In this document: positions 6,140-12,952 of the stretch, piece after piece
Layout: each line of letters opens with the position of its first letter
Numbering within the stretch: position 1 is the stretch's first letter
NCBI GenBank assembly: GCA_964511025.1
Contig: CAZEDK010000044.1
Span: 1-12,952 of the forward strand
DNA: 12,952 nt
Origin: CAZEDK01 sp964511025
Lineage (GTDB): Bacteria > Patescibacteriota > Gracilibacteria > UBA1369 > GWF2-33-10
Direction: 5' to 3'
The notes under the pieces: generated by a model
Databases searched by the model: none
What the model was told of the DNA's origin: nothing
What the model saw: only the letters and a program-made list of their open reading frames with translations
Made by a program: the position numbers and the translations under genes

Positions 6140-7402
6140 TTGTTTCAAAAAACTAAATTTTATTTATCAGCTGTATTACTTGCATTACTGCCATTTCATG
6201 CGTTTTTTTCAACTATTTTGAAATATGGGATGAAATTAAGCCAAATACCAGTTTTAAATATCGGAATCACTATATGGAAAGAACTCATTATAATTATAAT
6301 TGGTCTATTATGCTTGCCAAATCTCTATAAATTATTTAAAAAAAATACGCTATACACTATACGCTATACACTCTACCTAATAACAACATTTCTTTTACTT
6401 GCAATCATGTCATACTTCATTAATCCCCCACCATCAGGACTACAACAATGGATATGGGGCTTTAGATATGATTATTTCTTTTTAATTACATTTGTGATTT
6501 TCAGCCTCAGTCAGTTGAACAAAAAATATATTCAATCTTTAAACAAAATAGCGATATATAGTTGTAGCACAGCCATTATATTAGGTCTTGTAATATTTTT
6601 TATCAAACCTGAAAATCTCACTTTTCTTGGATTCAGAAATGATTGGTCTACATGGTACAGCAATCAAGCTCTTGCATTTTGTCAAAAGCTTGAAAATAGC
6701 AGCTTTTGTCGATTATCTGGAACGTTTGCAGGGCCAAATCAATATGGAGCATATCTCGTTGTTACAATCCCATTATTGTTTGCAAATTTTTTACAAAAGA
6801 AAAGAAAAATTTATTTATTGATAACTATTTTAGGTATTGTAAGTTTAATTTTAACTTTTTCTCGCAGTGCATGGCTAGGATTTTTTGTTGAATTAATAAT
6901 CTTTGGATACTTAATTACAAGTCAATCAAAATATAAAAAATATTTTTCTATAAAAAAACTAGCAATAGCAGTATCTGGATTTGTTGTGCTTTTTAGCTTA
7001 ACAGTTATTAACTTAGATAACTTGAAAGAAAAAATAATTAGACCAAATTCTAGCTCAGGTCACTTTGAAGCATTAAAAAATGGCATTGAAATCGCAAAAA
7101 ACAATCCATTAGGATTAGGATTAGGCACTAGCGGACCAGCTTCTTATCGTTTTGCAACTGAAATGAATCCGGCAATTATTACAGAAAATTGGTATCTTCA
7201 AATAGCTATTGAACTTGGATTATTAGGCGCAATTTTATTTATCATTATAATTATCAGTATTTTGTATGAAAATTTGAATTCACCTCTTGCTTTAAGTTTC
7301 ATTGGCATCAGCCTTGCGGCATTGTTTTTACATAGTTTTGAGGATTCAAGCACTGTACTTACATTATTTACATTGTTAGGATTAAACAGCATTAAGACAT
7401 AA
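6140..7402 (+). CDS. O-antigen ligase / Wzy-type polymerase-like membrane protein
   Basis: Multi-pass inner-membrane protein, about ten or more hydrophobic segments, of the O-antigen ligase (WaaL/Wzy_C) superfamily, which joins or polymerises lipid-linked glycans on the outer face. Visible landmarks: PNQYGAY at 199-205, FSRSAWLG at 240-247, NNPLGLGLGTSG at 321-332 and ENWYLQIAIELGLLG at 349-363, all typical. 420 aa is normal. The start is TTG at 6140; the first membrane segment (FYLSAVLLALLPFHAFF) begins at once, so the next ATG (codon 31) would remove it. Whether it polymerises, ligates to lipid, or glycosylates protein cannot be told. A 14-bp direct repeat lies inside the gene at 6346-6373. 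Same-strand neighbours include a GT4 glycosyltransferase, which fits a surface glycan role. Confidence 0.85.
   Translation: MFQKTKFYLSAVLLALLPFHAFFSTILKYGMKLSQIPVLNIGITIWKELIIIIIGLLCLPNLYKLFKKNTLYTIRYTLYLITTFLLLAIMSYFINPPPSGLQQWIWGFRYDYFFLITFVIFSLSQLNKKYIQSLNKIAIYSCSTAIILGLVIFFIKPENLTFLGFRNDWSTWYSNQALAFCQKLENSSFCRLSGTFAGPNQYGAYLVVTIPLLFANFLQKKRKIYLLITILGIVSLILTFSRSAWLGFFVELIIFGYLITSQSKYKKYFSIKKLAIAVSGFVVLFSLTVINLDNLKEKIIRPNSSSGHFEALKNGIEIAKNNPLGLGLGTSGPASYRFATEMNPAIITENWYLQIAIELGLLGAILFIIIIISILYENLNSPLALSFIGISLAALFLHSFEDSSTVLTLFTLLGLNSIKT
6346..6373 (+). repeat. Two tandem copies of a 14-bp word inside the ligase gene
   Basis: TACGCTATACACTA at 6346-6359 is followed directly by TACGCTATACACTC at 6360-6373 (13 of 14 identical). 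It encodes the loop NTLYTIRYTLYL between two membrane segments. It could be a slipped-strand duplication or an inserted intergenic-type repeat. Confidence 0.7.
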
Positions 7403-7498
7403 AAATAAAATTAAAGCAAAACAAAAGCAATAATTTATCTAATTTTTTAGGATTATTGAAGTAATATTTTAAACACAGTTGATATATTCGGATTATCA

Positions 7499-7517
7499 AT
7501 TTTTAAAATTCAAATTT
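7499..7517 (+). promoter_or_regulatory. AT-only leader element before the repeat protein
   Basis: TTTTTAAAATTCAAATTT runs straight into the ATG at 7518. The same pattern, TTTAAAATTYAAA, precedes the ferredoxin (1356-1376), aminotransferase (2853-2870, minus) and thyA (1221-1240, minus) genes. It contains TAAAAT, a possible -10 hexamer 8 nt before the ATG. Role unknown. Confidence 0.35.
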
Positions 7518-8353
7518 ATGGAAGAAGCAAAATTCATCCAAATACTGGAAAAAATTCTTGACGAAAAACTGCAAGGATTCGCTACCAAAGAAGACTTAAA
7601 AGCTTTCGCTACCAAAGATGACCTAAATGAAATTAAAGAAGACCTAAAAAAATTCGCTACCAAAGACGACCTAAATGAAATTAAAGAAGACTTAAAAAAA
7701 TTCGCTACCAAAGATGACCTAAATGAAATTAAAGAAGACTTAAAAAAATTCGCTACCAAAGACGACCTAAATGAAATTAAAGAAGACTTAAAAAAATTCG
7801 CTACCAAAGATGACCTAAATGAAATTAAAGAAGACTTAAAAAAATTCGCTACCAAAGATGACCTAAATGAAATTAAAGAAGACTTAAAAAAATTCGCTAC
7901 CAAAGACGACCTAAATGAAATTAAAGAAGACTTAAAAAANNNNNNNNNNNNNNNNNNNNNNNNNNNNNNNNNNNNNNNNNNNNNNNNNNNNNNNNNNNNN
8001 NNNNNNNNNNNNNNNNNNNNNNNNNNNNNNNNNNNNNNNAAGACGACCTAAATGAAATTAAAGAAGACTTAAAAAAATTCGCTACCAAAGATGATATAAA
8101 TGAGATCAAAAATGCGTTAAAAAAGTTCACTACTAAAGATGAAATGCATGCAATAGAATCAAGATTAACTTCCAAAATAGATGCTTGTTTAACTAGAAAA
8201 GAGTTTATGTATTTTATGGAATATCAGTACCAAGATATTATTGTAGAGAAAATTTGTAATATGGAAAAAGATTTGGAGGATTTAAAAGATTCAAGTTCCA
8301 GACATGACATGCAAATTGATAGACTGCGAGAAATGGTAGCTTATAGAAAATAA
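7518..8353 (+). CDS. Coiled-coil-like protein of tandem 16-residue repeats, interrupted by an assembly gap
   Basis: Starts at ATG 7518 (MEEAKFIQILEKILDEKLQ). A TTG 13 codons upstream keeps the frame open but is a weaker start. A short 9-residue unit (FATKEDLKA) leads into seven complete or nearly complete copies of FATKDDLNEIKEDLKK before 100 N. After the gap come the rest of one copy, a diverged copy (FATKDDINEIKNALKK), a more diverged one (FTTKDEMHAIESRLTS), and a unique tail to a TAA at 8353 (KEFMYFMEYQYQDIIVEKI... RLREMVAYRK). The frame differs across the gap only because the placeholder is 100 long: 11+48n missing bases rejoin it. No signal peptide or membrane segment; highly charged, probably helical, likely cytoplasmic. 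I do not know the function. It sits 8 nt before the GT4 gene. Confidence 0.8.
7605..8125 (+). repeat. 48-bp tandem repeat array inside a coding region
   Basis: Units start at 7605, 7653, 7701, 7749, 7797, 7845 and 7893; another is partly seen at 8040-8077 and a diverged one spans 8078-8125. The core units differ almost only by synonymous changes (GAT/GAC, CTA/TTA), so they are recently duplicated or homogenised. Edge units are more diverged, the usual pattern of an array expanding from the centre. The true copy number is hidden by the gap. Confidence 0.95.
7940..8039. other. Assembly gap of 100 N within the repeat array
   Basis: Exactly 100 undetermined bases, the usual placeholder for a gap of unknown size. 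Both flanks are the same 48-bp repeat: the left ends at unit position 47, the right resumes at position 11. The assembly broke because of the repeat. Confidence 0.98.
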
Positions 8354-8361
8354 TTTCAAAA

Positions 8362-9468
8362 ATGAAAATTGCTCTTGTTCATGATTTTTTAAATCGACTT
8401 GGTGGAGCTGAAAGAGTCTTAAAAGCTTTTTCAGATATTTATCCAAATGCGCCTATCTATACACTGCTCTATGATGAAGAAAAAGTAGCTAAAGTGTTTC
8501 CAAAAGAAAAAATAAGATTTTCCAGCATACAACAAAAACCGGATTTTATTAAAAAACGAATTAAATATTTGTTACCAATATTAGCTACCGAAGTAGAAAA
8601 ATGGGACTTTTCAGAATATGACTTGGTTATTAGTTCTAGTTCAGCTTTTGCGCATGGTATAGTGACTTCTTCAAGCACAAAACATATCAATTACTCTCAC
8701 AGTCCTATGAGATCATTATGGGACTGGAAAAATGAATACCTCAAAGAACAAAAAAAAGGATTACTGACTAATATATCTATAAAATATATCACACACCAAC
8801 TAAGAATCTGGGATCTATACGCTTCAAAGAGACCTGATATATATATCGCCAATTCCAAAAATGTTCAAAGTAGAATATCAAAATATTACAAAAGAGCATC
8901 GAAAATAATTTATCCTCCTGTAAATATCGAAAAATTTAAAGTTTCAAAAACTCATCAAAATTATTTCTTAATAGTGTCGACTTTAACTCCTTATAAAAAT
9001 ATAGAACTTGCAATAAAGTTATTTAATAAACTAGGTCGTAAGTTGGTTGTAATTGGCGATGGACCACAACGTAACTATCTCGAATCAATATCAGCTCCAA
9101 ATATTGAATTTTTAGGTTTTAAATCTGATGAAATAGTTTGCACATATATAGAAAATTGTCGTGCTTTTATATTTCCCGGAGAAGAAGATTTTGGCATCAG
9201 TCCAGTTGAAGCAATGGCTGCCGGCAAACCTGTACTTGGATTTGCAAAAGGTGGACTACTTGAAATTTTAATCCCTGGTATTACAGGTGAATTTTTCGAA
9301 GAGAATAATTTAAATTCGATAGAAGATGGTCTAAGTAGACTTCTAATCAATGAAAAAAAATATAATCCACTTAAAATATCAAAACACGCATCCAAATTTT
9401 CAAAAGACAACTTTATTAAAGCATTTGAAGAAATAAAATCTACTCAAAAGATTCAAAATCGGCTATAA
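8362..9468 (+). CDS. Family 4 glycosyltransferase (GT-B fold)
   Basis: Retaining glycosyltransferase using a nucleotide-sugar donor to extend a lipid-linked or surface glycan on the cytoplasmic side. Features: N-terminal MKIALVHDFLNRLGGAERV with the GGAE loop at 14-17, NYSHSPMRSLWDW at 110-122 (shared with mannosyltransferase-like GT4 proteins), FLIVSTLTPYKNIELAI at 202-218 opening the C-terminal domain, GDGP at 232-235, and the family EX7E motif Glu275-Glu283 in EEDFGISPVEAMAAGKPV. 368 aa is typical. ATG start 8 nt after the repeat gene, no Shine-Dalgarno. Sugar and acceptor are unknown; mannose is a guess from the motif style. With the upstream ligase-like gene it suggests a small glycan-assembly group. 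Confidence 0.93.
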   Translation: MKIALVHDFLNRLGGAERVLKAFSDIYPNAPIYTLLYDEEKVAKVFPKEKIRFSSIQQKPDFIKKRIKYLLPILATEVEKWDFSEYDLVISSSSAFAHGIVTSSSTKHINYSHSPMRSLWDWKNEYLKEQKKGLLTNISIKYITHQLRIWDLYASKRPDIYIANSKNVQSRISKYYKRASKIIYPPVNIEKFKVSKTHQNYFLIVSTLTPYKNIELAIKLFNKLGRKLVVIGDGPQRNYLESISAPNIEFLGFKSDEIVCTYIENCRAFIFPGEEDFGISPVEAMAAGKPVLGFAKGGLLEILIPGITGEFFEENNLNSIEDGLSRLLINEKKYNPLKISKHASKFSKDNFIKAFEEIKSTQKIQNRL

Positions 9469-9472
9469 TAGG

Positions 9473-11296
9473 TTGATATTAGTAAAACAACTAATGCAAG
9501 AAGATAGTTTTTTAAAATTCCTTGAAAGAAGTAGTCACACAAAACATTGGTTTCTAATCCTACTGTTTTGCATGTTTGCCATAGCTATAGCTAGCTATAA
9601 CGCAAAAACTTTAAAAGTCAGCGTACTTGATAGCATAGAAGAATCTTTGCCATTTGATGGCACGATATATCCATTAGCTAATACTTTTTATTGGTCAGAC
9701 ATGAAATATGAAGATTGGAAAACTGATATCAATACTTTAGAAGTAAATTATGATTTGCAGGAAATAACAAGAGATTTTTTCCCTTTTGATGAATCTAAAT
9801 ATCTTGAAAGTCTTGAGAAAACTGACAAACAATCTTCGAATTATTGGAATACGTATTTGATACCTTGGTCCTATACTTACGATCCCAAGCCGGAAGGTAG
9901 CCATCCCGGAGTTGATATTAGAGGACCAAAAGATCTGCCAATATATTCAATCGCTAATGCAAAAGTTATCAAAGTAAAAGATAGTGATGGTACTGTTTGT
10001 ACAGAAGTTACAGGTGTAAATTTAGATGAAGAAATACAAAATATATATCCATGTTATTTACATCTAAATTTCAGAACAGTATCTGAAGGCGACATAATAA
10101 AAAAAGGTGAACAAATTGGAGCGGTAGGCGAAAAAGGATTTGCAACAACTCCACATTTACATCTACAAATAGATAAAGCAACTGCACCTTGGCATCCATA
10201 TTGGCCATTTTCGTCACAAGAATCGTCAAATGTCGGTTTGAGTTTTGTCGAGGCCGTGAATGCAGGTCTCGGAATAGAAAATATGAAAAAATACACAATA
10301 GATCCAATGGAATTCATTCAGGCTAATCTTACTGAAATCAATTATACAGATAGTGTTACAGCAAATAACATGACACAAAGTCAAGAAGATATATTAATAG
10401 AAGAAGAACCTGCAAAAGAGGAAGACAATGAAACAATAGATGAAGCAAATCCTGATACTCAAGAAGGAGCAGCTGAAATTATAGACATTACAGATAACAA
10501 AGAAGAAATAGAATCATTCTCAATAACAACAGAAAATTATTACCCAAATAAAGAACAAGAAATAAATATTTGCACACTTGATCAAAATTCAAATAAAACT
10601 ACACGCAAACCAATCAATGATATATTTCTCGAAATATTACAAGGTGAAGCAAATTTATCTACAAATCAATTATCAAAAGGAAAATTTGAAAATGGATGTA
10701 GCACAATTAAGCTTACAACTGGACAAACCGAAGGAGAAATTGAAATATATGTACACGATATTTTACATCAAATAAAAGGCAACATTATAATTAATAGATT
10801 TAACTTTGCAGATCTGACTGAAAATAGTGATTTTTTCGACGCTGTGGAATATGCATTCCAAAATGGAATTACAACTGGTTATCCGGATGGTAGTTTCAAG
10901 CCTGATAAAACTGTCAGTAGAATTGAAGCGGTAGCATTCATTATTCGCGCACTGAAATGGGAAGCAATACAAAATCCATCTTTTGATCTGTCTGACGCAT
11001 CCGATGATCAATGGTATGCAGGTATGCTTGCAAAAGCTATCAACGAAGGAATGGTAAATGGCTACCCAGATGGCACTGTAAGACTTGACGCCACGGTCAA
11101 CGGTGCTGAATTCTTAAAAATGTTTCTTACAGCATTTGCAGACCTCAGGGAAACTAATGAAGGCGAAGAGTGGTACGATAAATTCATAGAATTTGCAGCA
11201 GAAAAAGCAATTATTCAAAATGATTTCAATGCCTCAGCTCCACTGGATAGGGCAAGCGTAGTAAATATAATATATCTAGCAAAAGATCTAATATAA
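9473..11296 (+). CDS. Membrane-anchored M23 peptidase with C-terminal SLH domains
   Basis: Predicted peptidoglycan-cleaving zinc endopeptidase (LytM/M23) on the outer face. Membrane segment at 26-41 (WFLILLFCMFAIAIAS) after a short basic-charged start. M23 domain about 125-235: HxxxD as His144/Asp148 in GSHPGVDIR, His197 in YLHL, and His228/His230 in PHLHLQI, so all zinc and catalytic residues are present. An acidic linker (about 305-345) leads to a beta-rich stretch (about 350-440), possibly Ig-like. Three SLH repeats follow: about 446-495 (GYPDGSFKPD), 503-555 (GYPDGTVRLD) and 563-607 (third more diverged). SLH repeats bind wall polymers or the S-layer. Start is TTG 9473, 4 nt after the GT4 stop; ATG 9494 is a good alternative, and a TATAAT at 9464-9469 could serve as a -10 box for it. 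Confidence 0.9.
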   Translation: MILVKQLMQEDSFLKFLERSSHTKHWFLILLFCMFAIAIASYNAKTLKVSVLDSIEESLPFDGTIYPLANTFYWSDMKYEDWKTDINTLEVNYDLQEITRDFFPFDESKYLESLEKTDKQSSNYWNTYLIPWSYTYDPKPEGSHPGVDIRGPKDLPIYSIANAKVIKVKDSDGTVCTEVTGVNLDEEIQNIYPCYLHLNFRTVSEGDIIKKGEQIGAVGEKGFATTPHLHLQIDKATAPWHPYWPFSSQESSNVGLSFVEAVNAGLGIENMKKYTIDPMEFIQANLTEINYTDSVTANNMTQSQEDILIEEEPAKEEDNETIDEANPDTQEGAAEIIDITDNKEEIESFSITTENYYPNKEQEINICTLDQNSNKTTRKPINDIFLEILQGEANLSTNQLSKGKFENGCSTIKLTTGQTEGEIEIYVHDILHQIKGNIIINRFNFADLTENSDFFDAVEYAFQNGITTGYPDGSFKPDKTVSRIEAVAFIIRALKWEAIQNPSFDLSDASDDQWYAGMLAKAINEGMVNGYPDGTVRLDATVNGAEFLKMFLTAFADLRETNEGEEWYDKFIEFAAEKAIIQNDFNASAPLDRASVVNIIYLAKDLI

Positions 11297-11303
11297 GGAG
11301 AGA

Positions 11304-11516
11304 CTATTGATTAGTGGCATCAGTTCCACCAATATCCAATGTACCCTTATCTGTTTCCACTGACTCTACCTGTAAATCTAATGGTTCTTGAGGATTTTGA
11401 GCTTGATAAGCTTTTTGACGGTTTAGATAGGAAAAAACAGGCGCAACAGTCAGTAGAATCAAAACTACGATAGTAAAAAATACAAAAATTTTGTAAATCA
11501 GTTTATTATTTTTCAT
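11304..11516 (-). CDS. Small single-pass membrane protein, 70 aa
   Basis: Basic N-terminus (MKNNKLIYK) then one hydrophobic segment at about 10-30 (IFVFFTIVVLILLTVAPVF) and a polar, acidic tail ending near GTLDIGGTDATNQ. This suits a signal anchor with the tail outside. ATG start; the leader is AT-only. It lies on the opposite strand between two SLH-protein genes, with its stop 7 nt from the M23 gene's end. I recognise no family. Codon use and the clear anchor favour a real gene over a chance ORF. Confidence 0.65.
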   Translation of the reverse strand: MKNNKLIYKIFVFFTIVVLILLTVAPVFSYLNRQKAYQAQNPQEPLDLQVESVETDKGTLDIGGTDATNQ

Positions 11517-11595
11517 TAAATTAAATTAAAAATACAAAACAGATATTAACATAATAGCCTTACTGTGCAAGAATATTAAATGTATAAAGCAAAAT

Positions 11596-12738
11596 ATGAA
11601 AAAAATCTTCTTCATTATAACATTCTTAATTGTATTTATTTGCAGTGGAATTATAGTAGCTTTAGCAAGCAACGATTTATACCGAGATATAGATGAAACA
11701 AATGAATATTATCTTGCACTTCGTTATTTAACGAAAGAAGGTGTTATCGAAGGATATTATGATGGATATTTTCGCCCTGAAGATCCGATATTAAGGGCGG
11801 AGCTGATAAAAATGCTAATGGATGTCTTTTATGATAGTTATAGTTCGCAAGATGAATTAAGCTGTTTTCCTGATATTCCAAATTTTGAATGGTATACAAA
11901 AAGAGTATGCAAAGCAAAATCATTAGGATTTGTAAGCGGTTTCAAACATGATGGATTATTTCATCCGGACTGGAATGCAACCAGAGCTGAAGGCTCAAAA
12001 ATGATATTAAATACTTTGAGTATAACCCCAACCACTTATGATGCCGTATCACCTTCTCCATGGATAGATCTCGACAAAACTGAATGGTTTTATTCATTTG
12101 CAAAAGTTATTAAAGAAAAAAATCTTTTCCCGGAAGATTGGAACACTTTTTATCCTTACTATGAACTAACTAGAGGGCTTGCCGCAGAATTAATTTTTAG
12201 ATCTATAGTTATGTTACAAACTGGCATGGATACATATTTACCAGAAGCAATTTCAACATGGGAATTTGGTGGTCACGATGATGGGACTTACATTGTAAAA
12301 ACCGTAAATACCGATGACAGCATAACATTAACAAATGGAGAGAAAGTAAGATTAATTGGAGTAGATAAACCAGAACTATATGCAGCTGATTGTTATGCAG
12401 ATGAAGCTTTGGCATACACAAAAAATGCCCTTTTGGATCAGGAAATTGAGTTAAAAAAAGATGCTTTTGGAGATGATAAAACTCCACAAGGAGAATTATT
12501 AAGATATGTATATTTCAAAGGCGAACACAGTTTTTCTTTTAATTATCAAGTGCTTTATGATGGGTATGCATACGTAGATGAATCCGACTTATATCAATTC
12601 TATTACGACCTGATAAATGCAATGAGTAGTGCTTATGCTACAGGTAGAGGACTCTGGGATCCTGGTGCTTGCAGAGAATCAACCAGAAGCCTTCTTGAAC
12701 TAAAAAATTATCCATCAGATGAATTTGTTTATGAATAA
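11596..12738 (+). CDS. Exported SLH-domain protein fused to a thermonuclease (SNase-like) domain
   Basis: Signal peptide 1-25 (MKKIFFIITFLIVFICSG..., probable cleavage after VALA). Three SLH repeats: about 26-78 (GYYDGYFRPED), 90-142 (GFKHDGLFHPDWNATRAE) and 155-207. An SNase-like domain spans about 230-360. Relative to staphylococcal nuclease, Asp241 matches D21, Arg252 R35, Asp257 D40 and Glu260 E43 (VRLIGVDKPE), so the calcium site and one catalytic Arg are kept. The second catalytic Arg (R87, usually in YGR-LL-YVY) aligns with Glu300 in QGELLRYVY; Arg303 is three residues on. Cys266 and Cys359 could form a disulfide. It is likely a surface-bound nuclease degrading external DNA or RNA, if active. 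A TATAAA at 11583-11588 lies 7 nt before the ATG. The next gene overlaps its end by 8 nt. Confidence 0.9.
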   Translation: MKKIFFIITFLIVFICSGIIVALASNDLYRDIDETNEYYLALRYLTKEGVIEGYYDGYFRPEDPILRAELIKMLMDVFYDSYSSQDELSCFPDIPNFEWYTKRVCKAKSLGFVSGFKHDGLFHPDWNATRAEGSKMILNTLSITPTTYDAVSPSPWIDLDKTEWFYSFAKVIKEKNLFPEDWNTFYPYYELTRGLAAELIFRSIVMLQTGMDTYLPEAISTWEFGGHDDGTYIVKTVNTDDSITLTNGEKVRLIGVDKPELYAADCYADEALAYTKNALLDQEIELKKDAFGDDKTPQGELLRYVYFKGEHSFSFNYQVLYDGYAYVDESDLYQFYYDLINAMSSAYATGRGLWDPGACRESTRSLLELKNYPSDEFVYE

Positions 12739-12907
12739 GAATTTTTCTTTCGAAGTTTTAGCAAAAGAAGGCGAAGCTAGAGCCGGTATAATCAAAACCA
12801 GACACGGAGAAATAAAAAGTCCGGTTTTTATGCCATGCGGAACAAAAGCGACTGTCAAATCAATGTCAACTGAAGAATTAGAAAGTCTTAATGTAGAAAT
12901 ATACTAA
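12731..12907 (+). pseudogene. tgt: Queuine tRNA-ribosyltransferase, N-terminal fragment only
   Basis: Tgt swaps guanine-34 for queuine or preQ1 in tRNAs with GUN anticodons. The N-terminus is clear: FEVLAKEGEARAGIIKTRHG, then SPVFMPCGTKATVKSMSTEEL, matching the family's xPVFMPVGTxxTVK region. Relatives have about 370-400 residues; here the frame stops at TAA 12905-12907 after 59. Just before the stop a one-base shift would read ILKN, close to the expected ILxNTYHL, but similarity is then lost over the last 40 nt. This may be contig-end error or a true breakpoint. I chose ATG 12731 over 12719; it overlaps the nuclease stop by 8 nt (ATGAATAA), suggesting translational coupling. The Asp box and zinc-binding cysteines of intact Tgt are all missing. 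Confidence 0.8.
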
Positions 12908-12952
12908 AAACAAAATGGATTTCGGTATTTAAGAGTAATGAGGGGAAAATGA

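Noticed and set aside
7605..8125. CRISPR array
   Set aside because: Repeats are directly tandem without spacers, in frame and coding; no cas genes nearby.
7496..8175. Minus-strand frames through the 48-bp repeat
   Set aside because: They are the mirror of a perfect repeat in the plus-strand gene, broken by the same N run; Ser/Phe-rich shadow peptides with no family features.
10054..10317. Minus-strand frames inside the M23-SLH gene, and the similar one at 12209-12487 inside the nuclease gene
   Set aside because: They are antisense to strongly supported coding sequence with conserved catalytic motifs; no independent support.

Overview
The window is an AT-rich bacterial segment, probably a whole contig: its length is arbitrary and genes are broken near both ends. 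I infer a member of the Candidate Phyla Radiation (Patescibacteria). The support is indirect: low GC, compact genes, almost no Shine-Dalgarno motifs, CCA-encoding tRNAs, and cell-surface proteins built from SLH domains. No rRNA or ribosomal protein gene is present to confirm this. TGA behaves as a stop: thyA ends with it exactly where the family ends, which argues against the UGA=Gly code of Gracilibacteria/Absconditabacteria.

Left part (1-4900): an orphan short ORF; thymidylate synthase on the minus strand, divergent from a 2Fe-2S ferredoxin; a PLP aminotransferase that overlaps the ferredoxin tail to tail; tRNA-Val(GAC); and a SulP-family anion transporter. SulP, tRNA-Val and the aminotransferase lie head to tail on the minus strand with gaps of 2 and 20 nt, so they may share one transcript. 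A good sigma70-like promoter precedes SulP and shows that the longest SulP reading frame is over-extended. A CAT-anticodon tRNA on the plus strand looks like the lysidine-type tRNA-Ile2.

Middle (4900-9470): next to that tRNA are the remains of a BRO-N/DinD-family gene on the minus strand, with N-terminal, middle and C-terminal pieces joined by two internal deletions. A plus-strand run follows: a ComF-type phosphoribosyltransferase, an O-antigen ligase/polymerase-like membrane protein, a protein made of nearly identical 16-residue repeats, and a GT4 glycosyltransferase. The repeat gene is interrupted by exactly 100 N. The apparent frame break there is an artefact of the placeholder, because any whole number of repeats restores the frame.

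Right part (9470-12952): two exported or membrane-anchored SLH proteins, an M23 peptidase with SLH repeats and an SLH-thermonuclease fusion, flank a small single-pass membrane protein on the opposite strand. Last is the N-terminus of queuine tRNA-ribosyltransferase, which stops about 59 codons in, 45 nt before the sequence end.

The plus-strand run reads as an envelope-building and DNA-uptake neighbourhood: surface glycan assembly (ligase, GT4), wall cleavage (M23), an S-layer-type surface nuclease, and ComF. That functional link is inference. The most unusual items are the decayed BRO/DinD gene, the collapsed 48-bp coding repeat, the SLH-nuclease fusion with a Glu where the catalytic Arg is expected, and a recurrent AT-only leader motif in front of start codons that lack Shine-Dalgarno sites.
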